Source: Bacteroidota bacterium (GTDB taxonomy: Bacteria; Bacteroidota; Bacteroidia; AKYH767-A; 2013-40CM-41-45). From it: DNA of 64,000 nucleotides. Positions within the stretch are counted from its first letter, which is position 1. Each line of letters starts with the position of its first letter. The stretch is taken from assembly GCA_016720935.1 (NCBI GenBank), contig JADKJP010000006.1, forward strand, positions 1,116,001 to 1,180,000, given 5' to 3'. This document shows, one piece after another, positions 53,921 to 62,709 of this stretch. The position numbers and the translations under genes were made by a program. The notes beneath the pieces are model-generated. The model was not told the origin of the DNA. It was given only the letters and a program-made list of their open reading frames with translations, and made no database searches.

Positions 53921-54725
53921 CTGTTACCGGAATTTTCTTATCTGCTTCTTTAATTTTGGTGAGGTTATTCTTCTGAAGAATTTCCCTTGCAAGGTTGAGG
54001 TAATTGATAGAACCCTTGCTGCTTGCGTCATGCATGATGATGGTTTGTCCGAAACTCGGAGCTTCACCAAGTTTTGTATTTCGTTGAATGATGGTGTCAA
54101 AAACCATCTGTTGGAAATGTGTTTTTACTTCTTCAACAACCTGGTTCGACAAGCGCAAACGGCTATCATACATAGTTAACAAAATGCCTTCGATTTCCAA
54201 TTCAGGATTGAGACGGCTTTGAACAATTTTAATCGTGTTCAGCAATTTGCCGAGACCCTCCAGAGCGAAGTATTCACACTGAACCGGAATGATCACAGAA
54301 TTCGCCGCGGTGAGCGCATTGATGGTTACCAATCCGAGGGAAGGAGAACAATCAATGATGATGAAATCATACTGACCGGATAATTTGTCTAATACATCTT
54401 TCATTTTACGTTCCCTGTTCGGAAGGTTGATCATCTCAATTTCAGCACCCACAAGATCGATGTGGGAGGGAAGCAGAAACAAATTTGGTGTCTCTGTTTT
54501 CATGATGATGTCCTTCGGATCCGCTTCGTTGATGATGCATTCATAAATGCTCATTTTGATCGTCCGTGGATCATAACCTACACCCGAAGTGGCATTGGCC
54601 TGAGGATCACTGTCGATCAACAAAGTTTTATATTCGAGTACAGCCAGGCTGGCAGCAAGATTCATTGCTGTCGTTGTTTTTCCTACACCGCCTTTTTGGT
54701 TTGCAATGGCTATTATTTTTCCCAT
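53910..54725 (-). CDS. parA: Chromosome-partitioning ATPase ParA (Soj-like)
   Basis: This 271-residue ATPase starts at ATG 54725 (MGKIIAIANQKGGVGKTT, deviant Walker A KGGVGKT). A longer frame to 54755 adds residues not found in relatives. DSDPQANATSGVGYD and FIIIDCSPSLGLVTINALTA are the A' and B motifs. ParA moves ParB-bound origins over the nucleoid. It is first of the five-gene operon that ends with lepB. Confidence 0.96.
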   Translation of the reverse strand: MGKIIAIANQKGGVGKTTTAMNLAASLAVLEYKTLLIDSDPQANATSGVGYDPRTIKMSIYECIINEADPKDIIMKTETPNLFLLPSHIDLVGAEIEMINLPNRERKMKDVLDKLSGQYDFIIIDCSPSLGLVTINALTAANSVIIPVQCEYFALEGLGKLLNTIKIVQSRLNPELEIEGILLTMYDSRLRLSNQVVEEVKTHFQQMVFDTIIQRNTKLGEAPSFGQTIIMHDASSKGSINYLNLAREILQKNNLTKIKEADKKIPVTDEH

Positions 54726-54806
54726 ATCGTCAATCGTGTTATTATTTTTTGGCAATACATCCTGACCTGTCTGATTTATTCAGGTCATTGAACGTTGTAC
54801 TCTTAA

Positions 54807-55487
54807 TTATATTTCAATGGCTTCGCCGATTTTCATTAACAATAACTGTTTCCCGGCGAGATCGAATTTTCGTTTCGAATCCTGCTGGTCAATTTTTATC
54901 ATGTCGAATGTATCGTAGTGCATGCCAATAATCGTATCGCATTTGATGAAATCAGAAGCAATGACCGCATTGTCAATTCCCATCGTGAAATTATTTCCGA
55001 TAGGAAGAAAGGCGAAATTCATCCGCTTGAAATCTCCAATGAGTTTCATGTCGAAATGCAATGCCGTATCTCCGGCATAATAGAAATTGCCTTCCGGTGA
55101 TTCAATCAGAAATCCCATTGGATTCCCGGCGTAAGTTCCATCCGGAAAACTGCTGGAATGCTCCGCACGTACTGATTTTACTTTGCCGAATTCAAAGATC
55201 CAATGTCCACCGATATTCATCGGATGTGTATTGGTAATGCCTTTCTTTTGAAGCCAGCTGTGAATCTCCCAGGCTGAGATTACTTTTGCATTTGTCTGCT
55301 TTGCCAATTCAACCAGGTCCGCTGTATGGTCTTCATGTCCATGCGAAACAAGGATATAATCAGCTTCTATTTTCGTTGTGTCAATGTGCTTTGCCAGAGG
55401 GTTGTGTTTAATAAATGGGTCAAAAAGCAGTTTTTTACCATTTATTTCAACCAGAAAGCAGGAATGACCAAAATAAGTTACTTGCAT
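54807..55487 (-). CDS. Metal-dependent hydrolase, UPF0173 (metallo-beta-lactamase fold)
   Basis: This 226-residue protein has the compact beta-lactamase fold of the UPF0173/YtkL family: VTYFGHSCFLVEINGKKLLF, the metal motif VSHGHEDHTADLVELA (HxHxDH), AEHSSSFPDGTYAGNPMGFL, and GDTALHFDMKLIGDF as the distal metal ligands. It probably hydrolyses a small phosphoester or lactone substrate in the cytoplasm. No signal peptide. The gene stands alone upstream of parA on the same strand. Confidence 0.93.
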   Translation of the reverse strand: MQVTYFGHSCFLVEINGKKLLFDPFIKHNPLAKHIDTTKIEADYILVSHGHEDHTADLVELAKQTNAKVISAWEIHSWLQKKGITNTHPMNIGGHWIFEFGKVKSVRAEHSSSFPDGTYAGNPMGFLIESPEGNFYYAGDTALHFDMKLIGDFKRMNFAFLPIGNNFTMGIDNAVIASDFIKCDTIIGMHYDTFDMIKIDQQDSKRKFDLAGKQLLLMKIGEAIEI

Positions 55488-55756
55488 AGAATTTTAAGAA
55501 CTGCAAAAATAAGGTTTTAGGGAGGATTAACTTTCTAAAGTTACCAACATGAATCGAATACAGAGAGGGAAGCAGGGAAAAGTTGTAACAAAAAATTGTT
55601 CATTAGTATTCCAAATGGGAAGAAGCGATCGGCAATATTGATTCAAAAATCTATGAATTTTGAGGCTGATTAGATCAACTCACAGCACACTCATTTAAAT
55701 TATAAAACACTGTATATCAAATATATAAATACAAATAAATAGATTTCGCTTTTGCT

Positions 55757-56836
55757 TCATTTCGAGGATCCGGCCTTTATTTCCAGAAAAATTCTTTGGA
55801 GCAAAGAATCCGATTGTGCTGTGGAACCTTCATTTCTCAGGTAATCTTCAACATATTGAATCCTCTTTTCTGTAACCGGATGTGTACTTAAAAAGTCCGG
55901 AATTTGAGCCGAGTCTTCTTTGCTGAGTGATTCCAGCAATTCCTTCATTCCCTTTGGATCGATCTTATTCCGTTTTAGGATTGCCAGTCCTTCCAGATCA
56001 GCAGCCTCTTCATATTCTCTGGAAAAGGAAAGTGTGCCCAGGATATTCGCGTTTTTTGCCATGGTACCCATCAACCCCTCCACATCACTGGAAAGTGTGG
56101 AAACCAAAAGGTATGCTGCAAGATTTTTTGCAAGCAATTTCATAGAATGTCTTTGAGTTACATGTGCCGCTTCATGACTCAACAAAGCGGCTAGTGCATT
56201 TTCTGAAGGCAACAGTGGCAGGATTCCGGAATAGACGATTATGTTTCCATCCGGCAATGCAAATGCATTTGCTTCTTTTGACTGAATGACTGAAAATCGG
56301 AGTGTTCTTGCCGAATCGAATTGAATTCCGGATGCAAAATCACGAAGTCTTTTCGTCTGAACAGAGTCTATGTTTTCCTTTCCTGTAATGCCCTCATACA
56401 AAGATTCACCAATGCGGGTATCAAAGGAAGTTGGAAGAATGTCCACAGCCCTTTCCGCAACCCATGGAAGAACAAAAAAATAACTGAGGAGTATCAAGCC
56501 AAAAAAAGCGGAAAGCATAAGCAGATAAAAATAAATGCCTGCATTGTTAATCCTGTTCATTAAACCGGAATACCCTTTCTGTGCTTTTTTCTTTCTTAAA
56601 AACCGGGCAAATTCCAGTTGCTGAAATTGAACATGACCGGAACCAGAATCGGACTTGCTAAGTGTTGCAAGCTGGCCGGAAATAACAATGTTCAGGGACT
56701 TTAAATGCCAGTGTAAACGCACGTCATTCTCACGGTGAATGATGAGATCATTCGCGATTTCATCAAAGGATATTTGAACATCTTCACCCGAGGAATTTTC
56801 ACTTTCAAAATAAATTGCTGACAGCAGAGAATTCAT
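55757..56836 (-). CDS. M48-family metallopeptidase
   Basis: This 359-residue protein has a membrane helix at about residues 105-130 (YFYLLMLSAFFGLILLSYFF). The zinc protease motif is HEAAH in AALLSHEAAHVTQRHSMKLL. The third ligand Glu lies in SREYEEAADLEGLAILKRNK, and ALPDGNIIVYSGIL precedes the HEAAH helix as in the family. M48 proteases degrade or process misfolded membrane or periplasmic proteins. The N-terminal 100 residues seem a separate cytoplasmic domain. It lies downstream of DUF3276 with a terminator between, so it has its own promoter. Confidence 0.92.
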   Translation of the reverse strand: MNSLLSAIYFESENSSGEDVQISFDEIANDLIIHRENDVRLHWHLKSLNIVISGQLATLSKSDSGSGHVQFQQLEFARFLRKKKAQKGYSGLMNRINNAGIYFYLLMLSAFFGLILLSYFFVLPWVAERAVDILPTSFDTRIGESLYEGITGKENIDSVQTKRLRDFASGIQFDSARTLRFSVIQSKEANAFALPDGNIIVYSGILPLLPSENALAALLSHEAAHVTQRHSMKLLAKNLAAYLLVSTLSSDVEGLMGTMAKNANILGTLSFSREYEEAADLEGLAILKRNKIDPKGMKELLESLSKEDSAQIPDFLSTHPVTEKRIQYVEDYLRNEGSTAQSDSLLQRIFLEIKAGSSK

Positions 56837-56884
56837 TTGATAAAAATGTGGACGAAATATTTTTCAATGTATTATTCATTTATT

Positions 56885-56922
56885 GAAAAAACAAAAGCCC
56901 TCTTTTTTACAAAGAAGGCTTT
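56885..56922 (-). terminator. Intrinsic terminator after DUF3276 gene
   Basis: On the minus strand AAAGCCTTCTTT pairs with AAAGAGGGCTTT through one wobble, and TTGTTTTTT follows. Confidence 0.85.
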
Positions 56923-56940
56923 CAAAAGTATACCTATTTT

Positions 56941-57288
56941 TTATTTACCGAGATCGTCAAAATTCACATCACTAAATGGAGAAGCTGAATCGCCTTGTCC
57001 ATGGCTGCTTCCGGCAGAATGGTCAGGAGCATCCACTTTTAATGTTCCTACATGCGCAATCGCTTCATTCAACCCATCAACAAACTTTTGAAAGTCTTCC
57101 CTGTAAAGGAAAATTTTATGCTTTTCAAAAAATGGATTGCCATCATCTCCGATGCGTTTCTTGCTTTCTGTAATGGTCAGGTAAAAGTCATTGGCCTTTG
57201 TACTTTTAACGTCGAAGAAATACGTGCGCTTTCCTGCTCTGACCGATTTAGAAAATACTTCTTCACGCTGGCTGTTGTGCTCTGACAT
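56941..57288 (-). CDS. DUF3276 PUR-alpha-like nucleic-acid-binding protein
   Basis: This 115-residue protein matches the DUF3276/PUR-alpha-like family of single-stranded DNA/RNA-binding proteins found mainly in Bacteroidota: EEVFSKSVRAGKRTYFFDVK, DFYLTITESKKRIGDDGNPF, FEKHKIFLYREDFQKFVDGL and a His/Ser/Gly-rich acidic C-terminus. It probably binds nucleic acids as a dimer. The exact role is unknown. A full TTG / TATTTTTG promoter precedes it. Confidence 0.9.
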   Translation of the reverse strand: MSEHNSQREEVFSKSVRAGKRTYFFDVKSTKANDFYLTITESKKRIGDDGNPFFEKHKIFLYREDFQKFVDGLNEAIAHVGTLKVDAPDHSAGSSHGQGDSASPFSDVNFDDLGK

Positions 57289-57323
57289 AAAATAATTAGC
57301 TTATTTGTTTAATGGATACGCAA

Positions 57324-57352
57324 CAAAAATAGAAAATTATTTAAATGAACAA
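57324..57352 (-). promoter_or_regulatory. Bacteroidota-type promoter of DUF3276 gene
   Basis: Minus strand: TTG (57352-57350), 18 bases, TATTTTTG (57331-57324). The start codon lies 36 bases on. Confidence 0.7.
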
Positions 57353-57505
57353 GGCCGGAGGTATCTTTTTGAGTACCTGGAAATCAGCAAGAAACAGAGG
57401 TTGTTATTCGTTTTTATTCAATTCTGACAGTTTCTAAGATTTCCAGAACAGGCTGCGCCTCTTTTGGAAACAAGATTGTCCATATTAAAACAGCTTTCAG
57501 GCGAA

Positions 57506-60445
57506 TCAATGGTTAACCAGTTTTAGCTTTTCAGCTATGAATTGACCGGTGAAGGATTCCTTACAAGCAGGTAAATCTTCCGGAGGGCCTTCGAAAACTA
57601 TATTTCCACCTGTATCGCCACCTTCAGGTCCAAGGTCGATCACCCAGTCTGCACACTTGATAATATCCGGATTGTGCTCAATGATGAGCACTGAATTTCC
57701 CTGTTCTATCAACATGTCAAAAGCCTTGAGAAGCTTTTTAATATCGTGAAAATGGAGACCAGTAGTGGGCTCATCAAAAATGAACAAAGAATGATCGTGT
57801 GCCTGGCCTTTACCCAGGAATGAAGCCAGTTTAATTCGCTGAGCTTCTCCTCCTGAAAGCGTGCTGGAGGATTGTCCGAGTCGGATATAACCTAAACCAA
57901 CATCCGCCAATGGTCTTAATTTTGTCGCGATCTTATGATCATTGCCGGCGGATTTCAAAGGAGCACTGAAAAATTCAATGGCTTCATCGACAGTCATTCC
58001 AAGAAGATCCGCTATGTTTTTTCCTTTGTATTCAATATCCAGGATTTCCTGTTTGAATCTTTTCCCATTACAATTTTCACAAAGCAGATGAATATCGGCC
58101 ATGAATTGCATTTCAATGGTGACTTCGCCTTCACCTTCACAAACTTCACAACGTCCGCCTTCGACATTGAAACTGAAATGTGAAGGCTTGTATTTGCGGG
58201 ATCTCGAAAGTGGAAGGTCAGCATACAATGCTCTGATCTCATCGTAAGCTTTGATATAAGTTACCGGGTTGGATCGTGATGATTTTCCAATCGGATTCTG
58301 ATCAACAAATTCAATGGAAGTTATTTTGTTGTAATCTCCACTTACTTTATCAAAAACTCCGCTTTGTTCTCCATATCCACCATGAATTTTTTTAAGCGCC
58401 GGATACAAAACTTTTTTTACCAGACTTGTTTTCCCCGAACCGCTCACTCCGGTTACCACCGTCATCACACCAAGTGGAAATTTTACTGACAAATTCTTCA
58501 GATTATTTTCCCTTGCACCTTCTACTTTTACAAAACTGTTCCAGCTCCTTCTGCGATAGGGAATAGGTATACTTTCTTTTCCACTGAGATATTGGCCGGT
58601 ATAGCTTTTCCGATCAGAGAGAATTTCTTTGTATGTACCCTGGAAAATAAGTTCCCCGCCGTTTCTTCCTGCATCCGGACCGATATCAATAAGTTCATCG
58701 GAAGCTTTCATGATTTCTTCGTCGTGTTCAACAATAATGAGTGTGTTGCCAACATCACGAAGCGATTTGAGCACTTTAATTAATCGATCGGTATCCCGCG
58801 GATGCAAACCAATACTGGGCTCATCCAATATGTACATTGAACCAACCAGACTGCTTCCCAGTGAAGTTGCAAGATTGATACGTTGTGATTCACCTCCGGA
58901 GAGAGTGTTTGACAATCGATTTAATGTCAGGTAACCCAGGCCGACATCACTCAGGAATTGCAGCCGGCTTGTAATTTCCAGCAGAATCCGTTTCGCGACC
59001 TGCATTTGATAATCGCTCAGTTTCAATTCACGGAAGAAACGCAGGTTGTCCTGTACAGGCATCAGCACAACATCTGTAATGGATTTTCCATTGATCAATA
59101 CATAAGCTGCATCTTTTCTCAATCGTGTTCCACGACAATCCGGACACATGGTACGTCCGCGGTAACGAGATAACATGACACGGTACTGGATTTTATACGC
59201 CTGTGATTCGACCCATTGAAAAAATGAATCAATGCCTTTAAAATAATTGTTCCCTTCCCAAAGCAGCTTGCGCTGATCGCGGGTGAGTTCAAAAACAGGG
59301 CGATGAATCGGGAAATCAAATTTGTAGGAACTGCGAATCAACTGTTCATTCCATTCTTTCATCTTGTCACCGCGCCAGCATACAATGGCACCTTCATACA
59401 CCGAAAGGCTTTTGTCGGGCATCACAAGGTCCTCATCAATCCCTATGATGGAGCCAAATCCTTCACATCGTTTGCAGGCTCCATAAGGATTATTGAAACT
59501 GAATAACTGTGTACTCGGTTCTTCAAAACTGATTCCGTCCAACTCAAATCGATTGGAGAAAGAAATCAACTTGCTTTTTGCTGTATCCTGTATTTCAGTA
59601 ATGCATTCTCCTTGTCCTTCGAAGAAAGCGGTTTGAACAGAATCGGAGATACGTGATATATTGTCCGGGTCATCCGGTTGTATCGTAAAGCGATCAATGA
59701 CGATCTGAATAATGGATTGTTTGGTCGGAGTAGTTGATTTGATTTCATCCTCCGCGACACTCTTTTTTTTCCGAGTCGGTTTTGCTGTCGAAGCTCCTAA
59801 GCCAAGCGCATTGCTGACATTATCAAGTAAGGCAGCATTGCCTTTATCCAGCAATTCTTCAATCTTGTAAACTGTATCAATGATACGAACCCTGGTGAAA
59901 CCTTTTTGCAAAAGAATGTTCAATTCTTCTATCAATGTTCTTCCGGCATGGAGCAGGAGCGGAGCGTATAAAAGTACTTTTGTCCCGGGAGGAAATGAGG
60001 AAAGTTCCTTCACCACATCGTCTACACTATGACGTTGTACTTCCTTGCCGGAAACCGGTGAATAGGTTTTTCCGATTCTGGCGAAAAGCAATTTCAGATA
60101 ATCATATATTTCTGTTGAAGTGCCAACGGTTGACCGTGGATTTCTTGAGTTGACTTTTTGTTCAATCGCTACTGCAGGAGAAATACCTTTGATGTAATCC
60201 ACATCGGGTTTATCCATACGTCCGATAAATTGACGCGCGTAAGAACTGAGGCTCTCCACATATCTTCGCTGTCCTTCCGCGTACAAAGTATCAAATGCCA
60301 GAGAGGATTTTCCCGATCCGGAGAGACCTGTGATCACCACAAATTTATTTCGTGGAATCGCAACATCAATATTCTTTAAATTATGAACCCTGGCGCCCTT
60401 TATAATGATAAATTGCTTCGGATCCAGTTTTTCTACACCTGCCAT
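57506..60445 (-). CDS. uvrA: Excinuclease ABC subunit A
   Basis: This 979-residue UvrA begins at ATG 60445, ahead of KLDPKQFIIIKGARVHNLKN. An earlier in-frame start would add a short hydrophobic leader not seen in relatives. It has two ABC modules: Walker A GLSGSGKSS near the N-terminus and GVSGSGKTS in the second half, signatures NTLSGGESQRINLATSLGSS and STLSGGEAQRIKLASFLGKG. The zinc motifs are CKRCEGFGS/CPDCRG in the first and CEVCEGEGE/CENCNGKRF in the second half. An extra basic insertion (KPTRKKKSVAEDEI) sits in the first module. It detects DNA lesions for nucleotide excision repair. Confidence 0.97.
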   Translation of the reverse strand: MAGVEKLDPKQFIIIKGARVHNLKNIDVAIPRNKFVVITGLSGSGKSSLAFDTLYAEGQRRYVESLSSYARQFIGRMDKPDVDYIKGISPAVAIEQKVNSRNPRSTVGTSTEIYDYLKLLFARIGKTYSPVSGKEVQRHSVDDVVKELSSFPPGTKVLLYAPLLLHAGRTLIEELNILLQKGFTRVRIIDTVYKIEELLDKGNAALLDNVSNALGLGASTAKPTRKKKSVAEDEIKSTTPTKQSIIQIVIDRFTIQPDDPDNISRISDSVQTAFFEGQGECITEIQDTAKSKLISFSNRFELDGISFEEPSTQLFSFNNPYGACKRCEGFGSIIGIDEDLVMPDKSLSVYEGAIVCWRGDKMKEWNEQLIRSSYKFDFPIHRPVFELTRDQRKLLWEGNNYFKGIDSFFQWVESQAYKIQYRVMLSRYRGRTMCPDCRGTRLRKDAAYVLINGKSITDVVLMPVQDNLRFFRELKLSDYQMQVAKRILLEITSRLQFLSDVGLGYLTLNRLSNTLSGGESQRINLATSLGSSLVGSMYILDEPSIGLHPRDTDRLIKVLKSLRDVGNTLIIVEHDEEIMKASDELIDIGPDAGRNGGELIFQGTYKEILSDRKSYTGQYLSGKESIPIPYRRRSWNSFVKVEGARENNLKNLSVKFPLGVMTVVTGVSGSGKTSLVKKVLYPALKKIHGGYGEQSGVFDKVSGDYNKITSIEFVDQNPIGKSSRSNPVTYIKAYDEIRALYADLPLSRSRKYKPSHFSFNVEGGRCEVCEGEGEVTIEMQFMADIHLLCENCNGKRFKQEILDIEYKGKNIADLLGMTVDEAIEFFSAPLKSAGNDHKIATKLRPLADVGLGYIRLGQSSSTLSGGEAQRIKLASFLGKGQAHDHSLFIFDEPTTGLHFHDIKKLLKAFDMLIEQGNSVLIIEHNPDIIKCADWVIDLGPEGGDTGGNIVFEGPPEDLPACKESFTGQFIAEKLKLVNH

Positions 60446-60889
60446 AAATTTTCCTGAACTGCGAAGATAACAAATAGGAAGGCAGAAAATTATTGAGAAA
60501 AACAACTGATTCAGGAAGCACTGGATTCCGGCTTAATTATGTGTTCATTTTTCCGGATTAATTGAGCAGTAATTTCAATGAGACTGACTTTTGAAAGGTC
60601 ACAAACGAAGAGCGTTTGTATTTCTGGTTCAAATTGAACAAGTAAATCCTTTTGCAAAAGCTAATTTTTTGCACAAAATCAATCTTTTCTCAGAAATTGT
60701 AGGATTTTTCTAAAGATTTATTTGAATTCATTGAATTGATATGTTATATTTGATCTAACCAAAAGAAACCATCAGAGTTTTTTCAGGTAAAAAGGAATAG
60801 AAATAATTTCACACATTACTAAACGGAGGCATCGCATAGTTAAACTTCTACTTTAATTTTTTACTCACACATTAAAGCAGAAAACAACT
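60446..60889. other. Divergent intergenic region, uvrA and sigma-factor genes
   Basis: This 444-base gap separates uvrA from the sigma-factor gene. It contains a TATCTTCG element close to the uvrA start (minus strand, 60469-60462), a full promoter for the sigma gene (60721-60752), and AT-rich sequence. No further gene or RNA is seen. Confidence 0.6.
60721..60752 (+). promoter_or_regulatory. Bacteroidota-type promoter of the sigma-factor gene
   Basis: TTTG (60721-60724), 20 bases, TATATTTG (60745-60752). It gives a leader of about 130 bases before the start codon. Confidence 0.75.
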
Positions 60890-61477
60890 ATGGCAAACCT
60901 TCATCTGATGGATGATAAAGATCTTGTGCATCTTTATCAAAAAGGAGATCAACTCGCAATTTCTGAGCTTATCACACGCTATAAACAGCGTATTTATTCC
61001 ACCATTTATTTTCTTGTACGTAACAGGGAACTTGCTGAAGACTTGTTTCAGGACACTTTCATTAAAATCCTGACCAGTCTTAAAAACAAGCATTACAGTG
61101 AGCAGGGCAAATTCTTACCCTGGGCTTTGCGCATTGCCCACAACCTGGTGATTGACCATTTCAGGAAAGATAAGCTGATGCCACTCCAGCATGATTCTGA
61201 AGAGTATTCTGTTTTTGATGTATTGCCTCAAAAATCCCGGAACGCGGCGGAACAAATGATTTACGATGAAAAAATAGCACAGGTAAGAGCCTTGCTTGAC
61301 CAGCTACCCTTTGAACAAAGGGAAATCGTGATCCTTCGCCATTATGCCGGGCTTTCTTTCAAAGAAATATCCAACATGCTGAATATCAACATCAATACAG
61401 CTCTTGGAAGGATGCACTATGCAATCCTAAAAATGCGCGAAATGGTTCAAAAACAAGAAATTAATTTGAGGGAATGA
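60890..61477 (+). CDS. ECF-type RNA polymerase sigma factor
   Basis: This 195-residue sigma-70-family protein has region 2 (LFQDTFIKILTSLKNKHYSE, WALRIAHNLVIDHFRKDKLM) and region 4 (LDQLPFEQREIVILRHYAGL, FKEISNMLNININTALGRMH). ECF sigma factors direct RNA polymerase to stress or envelope genes and are usually held by an anti-sigma factor. The next gene, 76 bases downstream, is very small and may be a partner. A strong housekeeping-type promoter precedes the gene, so it is likely constitutive or growth-related. Confidence 0.93.
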   Translation: MANLHLMDDKDLVHLYQKGDQLAISELITRYKQRIYSTIYFLVRNRELAEDLFQDTFIKILTSLKNKHYSEQGKFLPWALRIAHNLVIDHFRKDKLMPLQHDSEEYSVFDVLPQKSRNAAEQMIYDEKIAQVRALLDQLPFEQREIVILRHYAGLSFKEISNMLNININTALGRMHYAILKMREMVQKQEINLRE

Positions 61478-61553
61478 TTTATTCATTTCCTCAAAATATT
61501 TCTACGGAAGAGCCCGTTATAGGCTTATAAATTCTAATCTAAATTCAAATTGC

Positions 61554-61763
61554 ATGATAAAAACTACTACTCAAAAAGATCTTCTTCTCTATGTTTACAA
61601 TGAATCAAATTTGCATGAAAGCGATCGCGTTCAACGTGCTATCGATGGTGATCCCGTCATTGGTTCAACATTCAGGGAAATTGTTTCCATCGTACAGACC
61701 TTCGATGCTGTATATCCGGAACCCTCAGAGGAGAGCATTCAGAAAATAATGAAACTTGCCTGA
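61554..61763 (+). CDS. Small protein following the sigma gene
   Basis: This 69-residue protein (LHESDRVQRAIDGDPVIGST, FREIVSIVQTFDAVYPEPSE) has the size and helical, acidic pattern of small partners found after ECF sigma genes in Bacteroidota, where they may act as anti-sigma or regulatory proteins. No zinc-finger or membrane helix is seen, so it is not a classical anti-sigma factor. It shares the transcript and ends at a strong terminator. Start: ATG 61554, no clear ribosome binding site. Confidence 0.75.
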   Translation: MIKTTTQKDLLLYVYNESNLHESDRVQRAIDGDPVIGSTFREIVSIVQTFDAVYPEPSEESIQKIMKLA

Positions 61764-61767
61764 TAGG

Positions 61768-61808
61768 CAAAAAAAAACAGCGGGTAATTTACCCGCTGTT
61801 TTTTTTTG
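61768..61808 (+). terminator. Intrinsic terminator of the sigma-factor unit
   Basis: A-run, AACAGCGGGTAA, TTTACCCGCTGTT and a run of nine T form a strong stem. It can act in both directions. Confidence 0.95.
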
Positions 61809-61968
61809 TTCTCTCTAACCTTTTCTTTTTTTCAATGAACCATAGGCGAATCGTTTATGAATATGATTCTAAACTAAGCCAGGTGCCTTCTCAAATCAAT
61901 TTTATTCGATCAATTTCCTGTTCACTTGGGTGAATAATTTGTTCTGCATGGTGAATGCGGCAGCTGAT

Positions 61969-61976
61969 TATCTTTG
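61969..61976 (+). promoter_or_regulatory. Candidate -7 element directly before nth
   Basis: TATCTTTG ends 5 bases before the chosen ATG at 61982. Transcription would start at or just before the ATG, so the mRNA would be leaderless or nearly so. A TTTG lies 27 bases upstream, slightly beyond the usual spacing. Confidence 0.4.
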
Positions 61977-61981
61977 CAGGG

Positions 61982-62638
61982 ATGACAAAAAAGGAGCGTT
62001 TCGAAAAAGTCCTTCATTATTTTCAAATTGAGCGACCGGTGGCCGAAACCGAGCTTGAATATGCCAGTCCTTATGAATTGCTCGTGGCCGTAATCCTTTC
62101 TGCTCAATGTACAGACAAGCGGGTCAATCTTACCACACCCTCATTCTTTGCTGAGTTTCCGGTTGCTGAAGCACTTGCCGCGAGTACGCCCGAACAAGTC
62201 TATCCTTTTATCAAAAGCATCAGTTACCCGAATAACAAGGCAAAGCATTTGGTGGGTATGGCCCGGATGCTTGTTCATGAATTTAAAAATGAGGTACCTG
62301 CTGATGTTGAACTATTGCAAAAATTACCAGGGGTTGGAAGAAAGACTGCCAATGTGATCGCGTCAGTAGTGTTCAATATGCCGGCTATGGCCGTCGATAC
62401 TCATGTTTTCCGGGTATCCGCAAGGATTGGGCTAACTATTGGCGCGAAAAATCCCTTGCAAACAGAGCGACAACTCATAAAATACATTCCTGAAAATTTG
62501 GTGTCTATTGCCCACCACTGGCTGATTCTGCACGGTCGTTATACCTGCACTGCCAGAAACCCTCATTGCACTGAATGCGGCTTAAAACTGCTATGCAGGT
62601 ATTATGAGAAAAATAAATTAAAAATAATGAGAGTTTAG
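61982..62638 (+). CDS. nth: Endonuclease III
   Basis: This 218-residue DNA glycosylase/AP lyase removes oxidised pyrimidines. It has the HhH motif LPGVGRKTANVIA with the catalytic Lys and Asp (MAVDTHVFRVSARIG), and the [4Fe-4S] cluster motif CTARNPHCTECGLKLLC. I start at ATG 61982 because TAnnTTTG lies just before it and MTKKERFEKVLHYF is the usual N-terminus. An earlier start at 61955 would overlap that promoter element. The gene is monocistronic, followed by short tandem repeats. Confidence 0.95.
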   Translation: MTKKERFEKVLHYFQIERPVAETELEYASPYELLVAVILSAQCTDKRVNLTTPSFFAEFPVAEALAASTPEQVYPFIKSISYPNNKAKHLVGMARMLVHEFKNEVPADVELLQKLPGVGRKTANVIASVVFNMPAMAVDTHVFRVSARIGLTIGAKNPLQTERQLIKYIPENLVSIAHHWLILHGRYTCTARNPHCTECGLKLLCRYYEKNKLKIMRV

Positions 62639-62640
62639 AA

Positions 62641-62700
62641 TTGAGGATTGTTGATTATTGATTGCTGATTGCTGATTGTTGATTGTTGATTGAAGATTGA
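62641..62700. repeat. GATTGTTGATT-type short tandem repeats
   Basis: ATTGATTGCTGATTGCTGAT-like units repeat for 60 bases between nth and the SDR gene, with a 7-base core TGATTG(C/T). Not a CRISPR array: no spacers. Confidence 0.75.
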
Positions 62701-62709
62701 TTTTCTTTT

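Noticed and set aside
53021..54725. parS site near parA/parB
   Set aside because: No palindrome close to GTTTCACGTGAAAC was found in the intergenic DNA around the operon.
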